DNA of 64,000 nt from assembly GCA_041392785.1 (NCBI GenBank), contig JAWKLK010000010.1, positions 189,401-253,400 of the forward strand, written 5' to 3'. The notes under the pieces are model-generated. The model saw nothing but the letters and a program-made list of their open reading frames with translations. It was not told the origin of the DNA and searched no databases. Source of the stretch: OLB9 sp041392785 (GTDB lineage: Bacteria > Bacteroidota > Bacteroidia > Chitinophagales > Saprospiraceae). This document shows, piece by piece, positions 39,330-48,793 of the stretch (position 1 is the stretch's first letter; the number at the start of each line of letters is the position of its first letter). The translations under genes were made by a program, and so were the position numbers.

Positions 39330-42300
39330 ATGTTTAATATATTTAAGAATCTATTCGGTTCAAAACAAGAAAGAGAAATTAAAGGATATCAGCATTCTGT
39401 CAATAAAACTAATGAATTTTATAATTCTTACAAGACTTTGTCAAATGATGAACTCAGAAATAAAACTACAGAATTTAGAGAAAAAATTCAAACACACTTG
39501 GCACCCATTGATGCTGATATCAATAAGCTGAGAGCAAGAGTTGATGAAACACAAGATTATCTCGAAAAAGAGAATACCTATAATGAAATTGATAAATTAA
39601 GAAAAGATAGAAATAATTATCTAGAAGAAATTCTAAAAAACTTACTTCCTGAGGCTTTTGCAGTGGTGAAAGAAACAGCACGTAGATTCAAAGAAAATGA
39701 ATTTATAGAAGTTACTGCCACACAACATGATAGAGAATTGGCAGCAAAACATAGTTATGTACTCATTGATGGAGAGAAAGCAAGATATAAAAATTCTTGG
39801 GTCGCGGCTGGTGGAGAAATTACTTGGGATATGCTACATTATGATGTGCAACTCATAGGTGGCATGGTATTACATGAAGGTAAAATAGCAGAGATGGCTA
39901 CAGGAGAGGGAAAAACACTGGTAGCCACACTACCTGCATACTTAAATGGACTTACCGGAGAAGGAGTGCATGTCATCACAGTGAATGATTATTTGGCAAG
40001 AAGGGATAGTGAATGGATAGGACCAATATTACAATTTTTGTTACTGACCATAGATTGTATAGATAAATACAGACCGCATTCGCCAGAAAGAATAGCAGCA
40101 TATCGATGTGATGTTACCTATGGTACAAATAGTGAATTCGGATTTGATTACCTTAGGGACAATATGGTGAGAGATGTTGATGAACTGGTGCAAAAAAAAC
40201 ACCACTTTGCCATGGTAGATGAGGTAGATTCTGTATTGATAGATGATGCAAGAACACCATTGATCATTTCTGGGCCTGTTCCACAGGGATTAGAAGAACA
40301 AGAATACATCGAACTAAAGCCTAAAATCGAAAGGCTTTTCAACGTACAAAGGCAGTTGGCAACGGAACAATTGGCAGAAGCAAAAAAACTAATCAAAGAA
40401 GGGAAAACTGGACATCAAGAAGGTGAAGGAGGGCTTGCGCTATTCCGAGTTTATAGAGCGCTTCCAAAATATAGACCTCTTATCAAATTTTTAAGTGAAG
40501 AAGGCATCAAAGTGATCTTGCAAAAAACAGAAAATGTCTATATGCAAGAACAAAGTAAAAATATGCACATCGCTGATGAACCTCTGTATTTCACTATAGA
40601 TGAAAAAAACAGAAATGTGGAATTGACAGAAAAAGGAATTGAATTTCTTTCTAAAGGGGAAAACGATCCTAATTTTTTCATTATGCCCGATATAACAAAT
40701 CAAATTCAAACGTTGACAGAAAGGGAGCAAAGCGAGAACATACAGCTTAACAATGAAAAAGAAGCACTCATTCAAGACTATTCACTCAAATCTAGGAGGT
40801 TGCATGCTACTAGTCAATTATTAAAAGCTTATACCCTATTTGACAAAGATCAAGAATATGTTGTCATCAATGAAGAAGTGAAGATTGTCGATGAGCAGAC
40901 AGGTAGGATGATGGAAGGTAGGCGTTATTCTGATGGCTTACACCAAGCATTAGAGGCAAAAGAAGGTGTCAAAATCGGGGACATCACCCAGACGTATGCT
41001 ACCATAACTCTCCAAAACTATTTCAGAATGTACCATAAGCTCGCTGGGATGACAGGTACCGCCGAAACAGAAGCAGGGGAATTATGGGAAATATACAAAC
41101 TAGATGTTGTTGTAATTCCTACGAATAGGAACATTATTCGTCAAGACAAAGAAGACCTTGTTTATAAAACTGCCCGAGAGAAATTTAATGCTGTCATCGA
41201 TGAAATTAATAACCTTACGAGTCATGGCAGACCAGTTTTGGTGGGTACCACATCAGTGGAGATTTCAGAATTATTATCTAGAATGCTTAATTTAAGAGGC
41301 ATTAAGCACAATGTATTAAACGCAAAACAGCATCAAAGAGAAGCAGAAATTGTAGCTGAAGCAGGTAAACCATCCAATGTTACGATCGCTACTAATATGG
41401 CAGGGAGAGGAACCGATATTAAACTGACTCCAGAAGTTAGAAATGCAGGTGGATTAGCAATTATAGCTACAGAAAGACATGATTCAAGGAGAGTAGATAG
41501 ACAGTTACGTGGTAGGTCAGGTAGGCAAGGTGATCCTGGTTCTACCCAGTTTTATGTATCCTTAGAAGATAACTTGATGCGTTTGTTCCAATCTGAAAGG
41601 ATTGCTGGAATCATGGACAAAATGGGGCATAAAGATGGGGAAGTTATTCAACATTCAATGGTCACAAAATCCATAGAAAGAGCACAGAAAAAAGTTGAAG
41701 AAAACAATTTTGGAATCAGGAAACGACTACTAGAATATGACGATGTGATGAACATCCAGAGAGAGGCTATTTATAAAAAGAGAAACAATGCCTTACGAGG
41801 TGATAGACTCTCTGTCGATATTAATAATATGTTTATCGGAGCAGTGGAACACATTGTTTCCGAGCATAAACAGACAGGTGATTTCGAAAGCTTTCGTTTT
41901 GATTGTCTGACATCATTAGGTATGGATCCAGATATGAGTATTGAAACCTTTAAAAATATGTCGGTGGATGAATTGATAGACAATATTTTGGATACTGTTC
42001 TCCATAATTATCATCACAAATCCGAACAAATATCACAGGTCTTACTTCCTACTATCCAGCAAGTATACGAAAATGAAGGTCATAGATATAAACGCATAGC
42101 AATCCCATATACGGATGGTAGAACCAACCCATTACCTATAGCAGCAGATTTAAAAAATGCTGTAGAGTCTAATGGCGCCACTATCATGAAGGATATAGAA
42201 AAAACCATAACTCTTGCCATTCTTGATGACCATTGGAAGGAACATTTAAGAAACATGGATGAACTAAAAGATGCCGTACAAGCTGCATCTTTCGAACAAA

Positions 42301-42623
42301 AAGATCCACTGGTAAAATACAAGATCGAAGCATATGGTCTTTTTGAAAATTTAATACATAAAATAAATAAAGATGTATCGGCTTACTTGCTAAATGGTAA
42401 AATTTTAGTGCAAGAAAGAGTCCAAGAAGCAAAGGTCCAAAAACAAGACTTATCAAAAATTAGAACAAGTAGGGATGAAGAAGATATGAAGGCTGCTGCC
42501 GAGGGAGTTTCAAAAACACAAGAGAAAGTATCGACGATAAAACGGACTGAATCCAAAGTAGGGCGCAATGATCTTTGTCCGTGTGGTAGTGGCAAAAAGT
42601 ACAAACACTGTCATGGTCAGTAA
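39330..42623 (+). CDS. secA: Preprotein translocase ATPase SecA
   Basis: 1097 residues, the long Bacteroidota form. It drives unfolded proteins through SecYEG. NBD1: Walker A MATGEGKTLVAT near residue 190, ITVNDYLARRDSEW, FDYLRDNM, and Walker B MVDEVDSVLIDDARTPLIISG. A ~150-residue insertion sits between this and the preprotein cross-linking region. NBD2: YHKLAGMTGTAETE, TNMAGRGTDIKL and QLRGRSGRQGDPGST. The tail has the zinc-binding C-terminus CPCGSGKKYKHCHG, also the SecB/ribosome contact. It serves export of all the signal-peptide and T9SS proteins in this window. The ribD-like gene starts 30 bp after it. Confidence 0.97.
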   Translation: MFNIFKNLFGSKQEREIKGYQHSVNKTNEFYNSYKTLSNDELRNKTTEFREKIQTHLAPIDADINKLRARVDETQDYLEKENTYNEIDKLRKDRNNYLEEILKNLLPEAFAVVKETARRFKENEFIEVTATQHDRELAAKHSYVLIDGEKARYKNSWVAAGGEITWDMLHYDVQLIGGMVLHEGKIAEMATGEGKTLVATLPAYLNGLTGEGVHVITVNDYLARRDSEWIGPILQFLLLTIDCIDKYRPHSPERIAAYRCDVTYGTNSEFGFDYLRDNMVRDVDELVQKKHHFAMVDEVDSVLIDDARTPLIISGPVPQGLEEQEYIELKPKIERLFNVQRQLATEQLAEAKKLIKEGKTGHQEGEGGLALFRVYRALPKYRPLIKFLSEEGIKVILQKTENVYMQEQSKNMHIADEPLYFTIDEKNRNVELTEKGIEFLSKGENDPNFFIMPDITNQIQTLTEREQSENIQLNNEKEALIQDYSLKSRRLHATSQLLKAYTLFDKDQEYVVINEEVKIVDEQTGRMMEGRRYSDGLHQALEAKEGVKIGDITQTYATITLQNYFRMYHKLAGMTGTAETEAGELWEIYKLDVVVIPTNRNIIRQDKEDLVYKTAREKFNAVIDEINNLTSHGRPVLVGTTSVEISELLSRMLNLRGIKHNVLNAKQHQREAEIVAEAGKPSNVTIATNMAGRGTDIKLTPEVRNAGGLAIIATERHDSRRVDRQLRGRSGRQGDPGSTQFYVSLEDNLMRLFQSERIAGIMDKMGHKDGEVIQHSMVTKSIERAQKKVEENNFGIRKRLLEYDDVMNIQREAIYKKRNNALRGDRLSVDINNMFIGAVEHIVSEHKQTGDFESFRFDCLTSLGMDPDMSIETFKNMSVDELIDNILDTVLHNYHHKSEQISQVLLPTIQQVYENEGHRYKRIAIPYTDGRTNPLPIAADLKNAVESNGATIMKDIEKTITLAILDDHWKEHLRNMDELKDAVQAASFEQKDPLVKYKIEAYGLFENLIHKINKDVSAYLLNGKILVQERVQEAKVQKQDLSKIRTSRDEEDMKAAAEGVSKTQEKVSTIKRTESKVGRNDLCPCGSGKKYKHCHGQ

Positions 42624-42653
42624 TGAATATCTATTGCAAAAATCAGTAATGAG

Positions 42654-43670
42654 TTGGATGATATAAAAATGAAAAGGTGTTTTGTCCTAGCCCAAAAAGG
42701 CGGGAGAGACACCCTTTCTAATCCAAATGTTGGTTGCGTAATTGTCCATAAAAACAGGATTATTGGCGAAGGTTATCATAAATTTTATGGTGGGCCACAT
42801 GCGGAAATAGAAGCGCTGAATTCTGTATCATCAGATGATATAAAACTCCTACCACAAGCCACTTTGTATGTGAGCTTGGAACCATGTTCTCACTTTGGCA
42901 AAACGCCCCCTTGTGTTCATAAAATTGTAGCATCACAAATTCCTGAAGTGGTTATCGGTTGCCTTGACCCCAATCCAGTTGTTGCGGGAAATGGTGTAAA
43001 ATATTTACAAGCACATGGAGTGAAAGTTAGATTTTCAAATACAGATGAAGCAAAATATATAATCAGGAAGTTTACTATAAACCTACAGAGAAAACCCTAC
43101 ATAACTCTAAAATGGGCGCAATCCGCAGATGGATTTATAGGAAGGCAAGACCAGAAAGTTTGGTTATCAGCACCACAGACGTCCATTTTAACACATTATT
43201 GGAGATCACAGTCCGATGCTATTGCTATTGGTAAAAATACATTTTTAACTGATAGACCACAATTAACAGACAGATACCATCAAATTGATTTTCAACCACG
43301 CAGAATCCTTTTTGATACCAATCTATCTTGCATAAAAGAACTAACGGAGAGTACAGAAAGTAGCTATATCATTTTAAATGAAAAATTGGATTCTGTCCGA
43401 GGACCTCATAAATGTATCAAAGTAGATATGAAAAATTTACAAAAGATTATGACTATTTTGTTCCAACTAGGCATCACAAGCATTATCATTGAAGGAGGAG
43501 CATTATTATTAAACTCCTTTATCAAACAAAATATTTGGCATGAAGCTATCATTATAAAAACGGCCAAAGATCTTTCAAATGGAATTAAAGCGCCTCTTTT
43601 ATCAGGAGTCAGATCTATGCAATATCAAGTAGGCACTGACACAGTATATCAAATTATGAATAATAAATGA
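42654..43670 (+). CDS. ribD: Bifunctional riboflavin deaminase/reductase RibD
   Basis: 338 residues if the TTG at 42654 is the start; the next in-frame ATG is 42669, which would cut into the first helix. N-terminal deaminase: GGPHAEIEAL (zinc His and catalytic Glu) and LEPCSHFGKTPPCVHKI (zinc Cys pair). C-terminal reductase: PYITLKWAQSADGFIG, SDAIAIGKNTFLTDRP and ITSIIIEGGALLLNSF. Catalyses the second and third steps from the GTP cyclohydrolase product in riboflavin synthesis. The stop overlaps the nth start (ATGA), so the two genes are translationally coupled; secA lies just upstream. Confidence 0.92.
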   Translation: MDDIKMKRCFVLAQKGGRDTLSNPNVGCVIVHKNRIIGEGYHKFYGGPHAEIEALNSVSSDDIKLLPQATLYVSLEPCSHFGKTPPCVHKIVASQIPEVVIGCLDPNPVVAGNGVKYLQAHGVKVRFSNTDEAKYIIRKFTINLQRKPYITLKWAQSADGFIGRQDQKVWLSAPQTSILTHYWRSQSDAIAIGKNTFLTDRPQLTDRYHQIDFQPRRILFDTNLSCIKELTESTESSYIILNEKLDSVRGPHKCIKVDMKNLQKIMTILFQLGITSIIIEGGALLLNSFIKQNIWHEAIIIKTAKDLSNGIKAPLLSGVRSMQYQVGTDTVYQIMNNK

Positions 43671-44287
43671 CACAAAAACAAAAGATACAATTTATTCAAA
43701 CCACATTGAATAATTTATTTCCAGAAATTCCAGTCCCTTTGGAACATAAAGATGCATATACTTTGCTAATCGCTGTCTTATTATCAGCTCAATGCACTGA
43801 TGAAAGAGTCAATCAAATCACTCCAAATCTGTTTGCTCTTGCTGATAATCCAGTTGCCATGTCAAGGTTATCTATTGACGCCATTTTTGAAATCATCAGG
43901 CCATGTGGACTTGCTCCTACAAAATCCAAAGCCATTCATCAGCTTTCTCAAATTTTGGTAGAGAATTATTCAGGACAAGTGCCAAAATCTATGGAAGCAC
44001 TCGAATTATTACCTGGCGTTGGGCATAAGACAGCATCCGTAGTCATGTCTCAAGCTTTTGGTGTGCCGGCATTTCCCGTAGACACGCATATACATAGGTT
44101 GGCACAAAGGTGGAAACTCACCAGCGGTAAAAATGTAGTACAAACAGAAAAGGATTTAAAAGCACTATTCCCAAAAGAAAGCTGGAATACCTTACACCTT
44201 CAAATCATTTATTATGGACGAAAATTTTGTCCTGCCAGGGGCCACAATTTAGAGAATTGTGTTATTTGTAAAACATTACAAGAATAA
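43667..44287 (+). CDS. nth: Endonuclease III-type DNA glycosylase/AP lyase
   Basis: 206 residues. Base-excision repair of oxidised pyrimidines. HhH motif LELLPGVGHKTASVV with the catalytic Lys, and the catalytic Asp in FPVDTHIHRLAQRW. The C-terminal [4Fe-4S] loop is altered: FCPARGHNLENCVICKTLQE has three cysteines at spacing C-x9-C-x2-C and the protein stops where the fourth is expected (usual C-x6-C-x2-C-x5-C). From what I recall, similar CPARGH endings occur in other Bacteroidota, so this looks like a lineage variant, perhaps without a normal cluster. ATGA overlap with ribD. Confidence 0.9.
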   Translation: MTQKQKIQFIQTTLNNLFPEIPVPLEHKDAYTLLIAVLLSAQCTDERVNQITPNLFALADNPVAMSRLSIDAIFEIIRPCGLAPTKSKAIHQLSQILVENYSGQVPKSMEALELLPGVGHKTASVVMSQAFGVPAFPVDTHIHRLAQRWKLTSGKNVVQTEKDLKALFPKESWNTLHLQIIYYGRKFCPARGHNLENCVICKTLQE

Positions 44288-44291
44288 TAAA

Positions 44292-44675
44292 CTACTTTGA
44301 ATCCGTTTTTACTAGGTGAAACACTAAGTCATAATATTTTATCTTACCTTTTATTTTCAGTGTATCCACATTATTGAAATACATGACATCAAAATAAAGA
44401 TCTTCAACATCTGTTCCCTTAAAGTGTAATTTATTATTGTTTTCAATAGTAAAAGTACGAGGAACTTCATCATCGAAAACATTTGATTTTAATTCATTAT
44501 TTGCACCAAATAGAAAATACCCTCCTTCCATCAATGGATTGTTTCTTTGATTTATTTCCGCGGAAAAAACATCCCATTTTCCAATAACCACTGAATCCAA
44601 TGTTGGTTTATCTACTTTACAGCTATAATAGAACATTACGCTCAGTAGAAGTAGAAAACAGCTGATTTGTTTCAT
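44292..44675 (-). CDS. Small lipocalin-like lipoprotein
   Basis: 127 residues. Signal peptide MKQISCFLLLLSVMFYYSC with a lipobox-like end (FYYSC) before KVDKP. The mature chain starts with VVIGKWDVFSAEIN, then beta strands with GGYFLFGANNELKS and KLHFKGTDVEDLYFDVMYFNN, a pattern of small lipocalin-like Bacteroidota lipoproteins (GxW near the N-terminus). Ligand unknown. Convergent with nth; promoter element at 44707-44714. Confidence 0.65.
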   Translation of the reverse strand: MKQISCFLLLLSVMFYYSCKVDKPTLDSVVIGKWDVFSAEINQRNNPLMEGGYFLFGANNELKSNVFDDEVPRTFTIENNNKLHFKGTDVEDLYFDVMYFNNVDTLKIKGKIKYYDLVFHLVKTDSK

Positions 44676-44706
44676 GGAACTAACGCTTCAAAATCTATGT
44701 AATACG

Positions 44707-44714
44707 CAAATATA
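44707..44714 (-). promoter_or_regulatory. -7 promoter element for the small lipoprotein
   Basis: Minus strand TATATTTG (TAnnTTTG), 32 bases upstream of the ATG. Confidence 0.45.
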
Positions 44715-44750
44715 AGAACTAAAATTCAATAGTAAAAATTTGAGTGTTAC

Positions 44751-45821
44751 CTAGACATTGCGATTTAAACAATTGAGATCTTCGAAAGCTGTTTTCATTC
44801 TTGAGATGAAAGCCGCTTCACCACTTCTCAACCAGACTCTCGGATCATAATACTTCTTATTCGGCTTATCTGCACCTTCCGGATTTCCTATTTGGCCTTG
44901 TAGATATCCTTTATTACTTTCATAATAATTTCTTACTCCATCCCAGAATGCCCACTGCATATCCGTATCAATATTCATTTTTACGGCACCGTAATGTATA
45001 GCTTCTCGAATTTCTTCACGTGAACTTCCAGAACCACCATGGAAAACAAAATTCACAGGATTTTTACTAGTATTGAATTTATTCTGAATATAATCTTGTG
45101 AATTTTTTAGTATTATTGGTTTCAATGTGACATTTCCAGGTTTATATACACCGTGCACATTTCCAAATGCTGCAGCAACGGTAAATCTGTCAGAAATAGA
45201 TTTCAATGATTCATAAGCAAAAGCAACTTCTTCCGGTTGTGTGTATAGCCTCGAACTATCTACATCTGAATTATCCACACCATCTTCTTCCCCTCCTGTC
45301 ACACCTAGTTCAATTTCGAGTGTAATACCAATCTTTGACATTCTTTCCAAATATCTTTTGGAGATCTCAATGTTTTCCTCTATAGGTTCTTCTGAAAGAT
45401 CAAGCATATGGCTACTATATAATGGCCTACCACTAGATTTGTAATGTTGCTCATTGGCATCCATCAGTCCATCGATCCATGGTAGCAATTTTTTTGCACA
45501 ATGATCCGTATGTAAAATTACAGGGACACCATATGCCTCCGCAACATTATGAATATGTAAGGCACCTGAAATACCGCCAAGTACAGCGGATTTCTGTTGA
45601 TCATTGGATAAACCTTTGCCTGCAAAAAATGAAGCCCCTCCATTTGAAAACTGAATGATGATCGGAGAATTGACTTCTCTAGCCGTTTCAAGTGCTGCAT
45701 TTACAGAATTTGTTCCTATTACGTTGACCGCTGGTAATGCGAAATCATTTTCATTGGCGTAATTCAACAACTCGGTTACTTCATCACCAAATAAAACTCC
45801 AGATCTAAATCGTTTTGACAT
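44751..45821 (-). CDS. fbaA: Class II fructose-bisphosphate aldolase
   Basis: 356 residues, type A of the zinc-dependent class (E. coli FbaA length). Interconverts fructose 1,6-bisphosphate with the two triose phosphates in glycolysis and gluconeogenesis. Zinc and catalytic residues: VILHTDHCAKKLLPW (His, catalytic Asp), LEIELGVTGGEEDGVDN, FGNVHGVYKPGNV, FVFHGGSGSSREEI and VKMNIDTDMQWAFWDG. It starts 22 bp after the trxB stop on the same strand, so probably co-transcribed with it. Confidence 0.95.
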   Translation of the reverse strand: MSKRFRSGVLFGDEVTELLNYANENDFALPAVNVIGTNSVNAALETAREVNSPIIIQFSNGGASFFAGKGLSNDQQKSAVLGGISGALHIHNVAEAYGVPVILHTDHCAKKLLPWIDGLMDANEQHYKSSGRPLYSSHMLDLSEEPIEENIEISKRYLERMSKIGITLEIELGVTGGEEDGVDNSDVDSSRLYTQPEEVAFAYESLKSISDRFTVAAAFGNVHGVYKPGNVTLKPIILKNSQDYIQNKFNTSKNPVNFVFHGGSGSSREEIREAIHYGAVKMNIDTDMQWAFWDGVRNYYESNKGYLQGQIGNPEGADKPNKKYYDPRVWLRSGEAAFISRMKTAFEDLNCLNRNV

Positions 45822-45843
45822 ATTATTTATATTAAGAAATTAC

Positions 45844-46782
45844 TCAAATCTTCCCAATTTCAGCCAGATACCTTTCAGCATCTAGTGCCGCCATACACCC
45901 ACTTCCTGCCGCAGTCACAGCTTGTCTATATATTGAATCTTGTGCATCGCCTGCAGCAAAAACACCTTTGATATTCGTAAGACTTCTTCCAGGTACAGTT
46001 TTAAGGTATTTGTGGTCATCCATATCAATCCACCCTTCGAATAGTTCAGTATTGGGCTTATGTCCAATCGCCACAAAAAAACCAGTGACAGGCAGAACCT
46101 CAGTTTGACCGTTGACATTATTTTTTATACGCACACCTTCTACCTTATCTTCTCCTAATATTTCTTCAGTTTCTGTATTCCAATGTATTTCAACATTGGA
46201 TGCTGCAAAGACTCTGTCACTCATGATCTTTGATGCCCTCATTTCATCTCTTCTGACTAACAAATGTACTTTCTTGCACATTTTTGATAGATAAGTAGCT
46301 TCTTCTGCTGCAGTATCACCAGCTCCAACCACTGCGACCTCTTGCCCTCTGAAGAAAAATCCATCACACACTGCACATGCAGAAACACCTTTACTCATCA
46401 ATCTATGCTCTGATTCGAGTCCAAGCCATTTTGCACTTGCGCCTGTAGCTATGATTACCGATTCAGCTTCAATAACATGCCCTGTTTCAGTAGTAATGAT
46501 ATGGATATTGCCTGAAAAATCTACATTTGATATCATTTCATACCTGATATCAGTTCCAAATCTTAAAGCTTGATTTTTAAAATCTTCCATCATTTGTGGC
46601 CCTACTATCCCTTCTGGATAGCCTGGATAATTCTCCACATCATTTGTTATGGTCAGTTGGCCTCCAGGCTCTTTACCAGTATATAAAATGGGATTTAAAT
46701 TTGCTCTAGATGCATATATGGCCGCTGTATACCCAGCTGGACCGGATCCGATAATCAAACAATTTGTATGTTCTGCACTCAT
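45844..46782 (-). CDS. trxB: Thioredoxin reductase
   Basis: 312 residues. FAD site IIGSGPAGYTAAIYASRANL, redox pair SACAVCDGFFF (CAVC), NADPH site VVGAGDTAAEEATYL followed by the conserved HLLVRRDEMRAS, and the C-terminal FAD stretch GVFAAGDAQDSIYRQAVTAAGSGCMAAL. Uses NADPH to reduce thioredoxin in the cytoplasm. First gene of a probable trxB-fbaA unit. The 267-bp region upstream (46783-47049) shows no gene and no clear promoter match. Confidence 0.95.
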   Translation of the reverse strand: MSAEHTNCLIIGSGPAGYTAAIYASRANLNPILYTGKEPGGQLTITNDVENYPGYPEGIVGPQMMEDFKNQALRFGTDIRYEMISNVDFSGNIHIITTETGHVIEAESVIIATGASAKWLGLESEHRLMSKGVSACAVCDGFFFRGQEVAVVGAGDTAAEEATYLSKMCKKVHLLVRRDEMRASKIMSDRVFAASNVEIHWNTETEEILGEDKVEGVRIKNNVNGQTEVLPVTGFFVAIGHKPNTELFEGWIDMDDHKYLKTVPGRSLTNIKGVFAAGDAQDSIYRQAVTAAGSGCMAALDAERYLAEIGKI

Positions 46783-47049
46783 TAAAGTATGGATTTACTG
46801 TTCATTAAAAAAATCATACCTATAAATGATATTTCATCCTAAAAGTTTAATATGTTAAGTAACCTAAATTACTGATGGTGTAAATAAAACCAAAAACACC
46901 TTAAATATTCAAACCAGAATGATAGATCATATGAATTAAAAGAATTTAAATTGAAAAAAAATCGACAACATAAATAATCCCAAAGCTAGCGATACTTCTG
47001 ATTTGAAGGAAATTAACTTCAGGATTGGTCATTTAATACATAATTCAAA

Positions 47050-48162
47050 TTAAACTTTAAGCTTCGTCTTGACTCTGTCCGAAAGTATTAATAAAGGTAC
47101 CTTAGCCTTCATTGCTGCAAATTCACTAGCACTTTTATGAAAAATAGATTGAAAAATATTTCTATGTTTAGTAGACATAGCCAAGATAGCATTTTCAGGA
47201 GAAGATGCCTCCTTTTCAATTTCTTCAAAAACGTTTTCAGTTTTCTGTACTTCAACAGAATGCGTTAAATTTGGAAAATAATTGTCCAATAAGGCTTTAC
47301 AATCACTCACATTAAATGAAGTGTCATCATTTTTTGTATAATGTAATACTTTGAAATGATATCCAAAGAGCATAGCTATATGAGCCGCATACAATACATG
47401 TTGGCTGTCATTTTTTATATTGTCAGATAAATAGGTCAAATTTCCATTATCAGACAATGTGGCATGAGGTGGTATTAAATACAATGGTGCATAGCATTCA
47501 TCAACCAAGTCCATGGTCAGTGACCCAAATACTTTTTTAAATGTATCACCTGCTCCCGTCGTACCCATCACTACTGCGGACTCTGGAGTCTTGGACATTT
47601 CGATGATTTCGAGCTTTGGAAATCCTACTCTAAATTCACTTTCAATAAAAGGTTCTATCACAAAATTTCCCAACCAGTCCTGATTCAAGCTTTTGGAATA
47701 GGCATCCAATCGATCTTTATGGATGCTTTCGACTTCATTATCGAGAATAGTGTATTGATTTACATCTACAGAAGTAGGATAATACACATGAGTAAGCTTA
47801 ATGATGCCACCCATTTGCTTAGCTAATCTATTTGCAAAATTATAAGCATTCATGGATGGCTCTGAAAAATCGGTAGGTACAATAAATTGTGGCAAATCGC
47901 CATAACTCTCCATTCTAAGTATTGATTGAATTGTATCTCTCAGACTCTGAGTGTATTGTCCATTGGGTTTGATTTCATATATATCCTCGTTATTCACCCT
48001 AATAGCAGGCACAGAAACAACTTTATCATTTATAAAATCCGAAATATCATTTACTTCGGTCACATTAAAATCAATGTGTGCCTTTTGCAATACTGAAACA
48101 AGCTTTGCTTTTGCCAATTGCTGACCTGGTGTGCCAGTTCCATAAATTTTAATATCAATCAT
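47050..48162 (-). CDS. Tandem universal-stress protein with cysteine-less thioredoxin-like N-domain
   Basis: 370 residues in three parts. Residues 1-85 match the small thioredoxin_3/redox-disulfide fold (IKIYGTGTPGQQLAKAK ... VVSVPAIRVNNEDIY), but where relatives have GTGCxxC this has GTGTPGQ, so both redox cysteines are absent. Residues 92-235 are a UspA domain with the ATP signature G-x2-G-x9-G-S (GTTGAGDTFKKVFGS). Residues 250-370 are a second UspA-like domain lacking the glycines (STKHRNIFQSIFHKSAS). The protein may bind ATP in domain 1 and act in stress or starvation responses. It lies 48 bp downstream of a CBS-pair gene, probably co-transcribed from the control region carrying an FNR-type palindrome. 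Confidence 0.8.
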   Translation of the reverse strand: MIDIKIYGTGTPGQQLAKAKLVSVLQKAHIDFNVTEVNDISDFINDKVVSVPAIRVNNEDIYEIKPNGQYTQSLRDTIQSILRMESYGDLPQFIVPTDFSEPSMNAYNFANRLAKQMGGIIKLTHVYYPTSVDVNQYTILDNEVESIHKDRLDAYSKSLNQDWLGNFVIEPFIESEFRVGFPKLEIIEMSKTPESAVVMGTTGAGDTFKKVFGSLTMDLVDECYAPLYLIPPHATLSDNGNLTYLSDNIKNDSQHVLYAAHIAMLFGYHFKVLHYTKNDDTSFNVSDCKALLDNYFPNLTHSVEVQKTENVFEEIEKEASSPENAILAMSTKHRNIFQSIFHKSASEFAAMKAKVPLLILSDRVKTKLKV

Positions 48163-48210
48163 GATGTTTGAATAAAGAGTTTACAATATCAATTTTTGAG
48201 ATAATTGCAA

Positions 48211-48651
48211 TTACTCATACTCTGCATAAGATTCTTTATCTTCGGCAAGATGTTTAATTATATCGTAAGTTGTAAGTATGCCTACCACTTGTTCATTTTC
48301 TACTATTGGAATACCATGAAATAAGTTTTCTTTAAATATCTCTAGAGCCACATTGATCTTGTCAGATGGCTCAAGTTTTGCTAGGCCTTTTGTCATAATG
48401 TCTCTAGCTTGAAAATTATTTAGACGAACCTCTTCTTCCATTTTTTGGTTTTGGTCATTTGCAAAACCACGTCTGAATAGAAGAAAATCAGATTTACTGA
48501 TTAATCCCACCAAAACACCTTCTTCAATGACAGGAAGATGATGAATTTTATGAGAATCAAATAACTTGGCAACGTGCGCAAGGCTTTCATGCGCACCAAC
48601 GCAATAGGGATTGCGGGTCATGATGCTTGAAACTGGGTTTAAAATGTTCAT
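48211..48651 (-). CDS. CBS-pair protein (first of two)
   Basis: 146 residues made almost entirely of two CBS motifs: residues 5-65 (PVSSIMTRNPYCVGAHESLAHVAKLFDSHKIHHLPVIEEG... LVGLISKSDFL) and 84-140 (ARDIMTKGLAKLEPSDKINVALEIFKEN ... VGILTTYDIIKHL). CBS pairs bind adenine nucleotides, so it likely senses energy charge. It heads the CBS-USP transcript and is divergent from the heme-PAS kinase gene. Similar to the CBS protein at 51.3 kb in size and layout. Confidence 0.85.
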   Translation of the reverse strand: MNILNPVSSIMTRNPYCVGAHESLAHVAKLFDSHKIHHLPVIEEGVLVGLISKSDFLLFRRGFANDQNQKMEEEVRLNNFQARDIMTKGLAKLEPSDKINVALEIFKENLFHGIPIVENEQVVGILTTYDIIKHLAEDKESYAEYE

Positions 48652-48704
48652 ACTCTATTGTTTTATTTTTCCCCAAAGGTCAATAAATATTTATTATTAA
48701 AAGA

Positions 48705-48718
48705 ATGATATTTATCAT
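48705..48718. promoter_or_regulatory. FNR/FixK-type palindrome between the CBS-USP and kinase operons
   Basis: ATGATATTTATCAT is a perfect inverted repeat with core TGAT-N4-ATCA, the FNR-family layout. It lies in the 142-bp divergent region. On the minus strand a near-match -7 element (GACCTTTG, 48674-48681) would place the centre of the palindrome about 41-44 bases ahead of the start of transcription, the classic class II activator position. On the plus strand a near-match GATATTTG (48729-48736) is possible. Confidence 0.6.
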
Positions 48719-48793
48719 AATAATCCATGATATTTGTGAATTATAAAAGTTGTATCAAGTCAATCTAAAGAGTAAAAAAAGAAATTTTTCAGA

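Noticed and set aside
46827..46838. TGATATTTCATC upstream of trxB, resembling the FNR-type sites
   Set aside because: Only one half-site is intact; the other arm is shifted by a base, so symmetry is lost.
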